From NCBI GenBank assembly GCA_015067125.1, contig SVNB01000100.1, positions 1-5,974 on the forward strand: 5,974 nucleotides of DNA. Direction: 5' to 3'. The position numbers were made by a program, and so were the translations under genes. The DNA comes from Oscillospiraceae bacterium. GTDB lineage: Bacteria; Bacillota; Clostridia; Oscillospirales; Ruminococcaceae. This document shows, in pieces, positions 5,394 to 5,974 of the stretch (position 1 is its first letter; every line of letters starts with the position of its first letter). Under the pieces are notes generated by a model, which saw only the letters and a program-made list of their open reading frames with translations, made no database searches and had not been told where the DNA came from.

Positions 5394-5974
5394 ATGGAAA
5401 AAGAGGAACTTTGCTACGCCGTTGAACGCATAGAACATCTTGAAAAGATGTTTGACGAAGTCAAAGAAGAATATGAAAATGATAAAAACGCATTAAAAAA
5501 AGAAAGTTTCTGCCGAAAAGTTTCGCTTCTTACTCAATATATGGAAAGCGGACGCTGGCTTAAGGACTATCAGCTTGACGAAAAAGGCAAACTTCCTAAA
5601 GACCTCAAACGCGGGATACTTTCGGAGGACGGTCTTTATAATCTGCTTTGCGATATTGAATCGGCAAAAAGAAAATCCGATTCCCCTTTGATGAGGTTTT
5701 TCAAAAAAGAAGAGATCCTTTTCGCAGTTGCCTGGATAATCATTTACGTCATCGGTTTCAGCACCGCTGATTCCGTTTCGGAAAGCATAGGAATACCCAA
5801 ACTTATCACAGTGCTGTTTGGCGCGCTTCTTTCTGCCATCGCTTTTATTTTTATAAAAAGAAACGGACTTTATGAACACTTCGGGCTTTGCAAAACAAAA
5901 ATTCCGGCAAGGGATATGCTGTATTTTGTTCCGCTTATTGTGATTTCCTCCGTAAATCTTTGGTATGGTTTTTC
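5394..5974 (+). CDS. DUF4298-like region fused to a CPBP-like membrane domain (cut by window edge)
   Basis: The open frame runs without a stop from an ATG with GGGAGG at 5381-5386 (7-nt spacing) to the window end, giving 193 residues. Residues 1-90 are acidic and helical, probably coiled, and end with SGRWLKDYQLDEKGKLPKDL and RGILSEDGLYNLL, which match the DUF4298 pattern as I remember it. After a lysine-rich linker come hydrophobic segments at about 108-122, 137-154 and 177-190, with FIKRNGLYEHFGLCKTKIPA between the last two. That layout resembles the N-terminal part of CPBP-family (CAAX protease/bacteriocin-processing, Abi) membrane proteins. The EExxxR and HxxxH-type motifs that would confirm this lie beyond the window. 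An internal ATG at 5691 has no ribosome site, so the two parts appear to be one protein. Role unknown. Confidence 0.78.
   Translation, partial: MEKEELCYAVERIEHLEKMFDEVKEEYENDKNALKKESFCRKVSLLTQYMESGRWLKDYQLDEKGKLPKDLKRGILSEDGLYNLLCDIESAKRKSDSPLMRFFKKEEILFAVAWIIIYVIGFSTADSVSESIGIPKLITVLFGALLSAIAFIFIKRNGLYEHFGLCKTKIPARDMLYFVPLIVISSVNLWYGF

Noticed and set aside
5493..5879. Minus-strand open frame of 128 codons opposite the last gene
   Set aside because: It is antisense to a well-supported plus-strand gene and has no recognisable protein features.
5691..5974. Separate CPBP gene starting at the internal ATG at 5691
   Set aside because: No ribosome binding site precedes this ATG and the frame is continuous with the upstream DUF4298-like region.

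Overview
The window looks like a chromosomal segment of an endospore-forming member of the Clostridia (Firmicutes/Bacillota). The reasons are an AT-rich sequence, strong AGGAGG-type Shine-Dalgarno sites before nearly every gene, the Firmicute gene order rpmG-secE-nusG-rplK-rplA, a SpoIVB-type sporulation protease, and a CPBP-type membrane protein and DUF4298 region of a kind common in gut Clostridia. Genus or species cannot be named from this sequence.

Left third (1-1992, minus strand): a translation/secretion/transcription operon read right to left. A sigma-A-type promoter with an extended -10 (about 1963-1992) leads through a roughly 88-nt leader into rpmG (L33), secE, nusG, rplK (L11) and rplA (L1, cut by the window edge). 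The 129-nt nusG-rplK gap holds two perfect hairpins, followed by a structure that closely mimics the 23S rRNA binding site of L1. This is very probably the translational autoregulatory element by which L1 represses rplK-rplA.

Middle (1993-4498, plus strand): a divergent gene for a SpoIVB-type S55 serine protease (TTG start, PDZ domain, intact catalytic residues) and then a single-gene unit for an M42-family metallopeptidase. Each ends in a strong intrinsic terminator. The two terminators are almost identical in sequence, and each is followed at exactly the same distance by an extended -10 promoter for the next gene.

Right (4514-5974, plus strand): a probable operon of a NUDIX hydrolase, a MazG-like nucleotide pyrophosphohydrolase, and a protein cut by the window edge that joins an N-terminal DUF4298-like region to the start of a CPBP-like multi-pass membrane domain. 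The first two look like nucleotide-pool sanitation enzymes; the role of the third is unknown.

No rRNA or tRNA genes, CRISPR arrays, insertion sequences, phage genes or attachment sites were seen. Most of the window is ordinary housekeeping sequence. The points worth a second look are the L1 RNA mimic, the inverted repeat over the rpmG promoter, the twin terminator-promoter junctions, spoIVB away from its usual neighbour spo0A, and the DUF4298-CPBP fusion.
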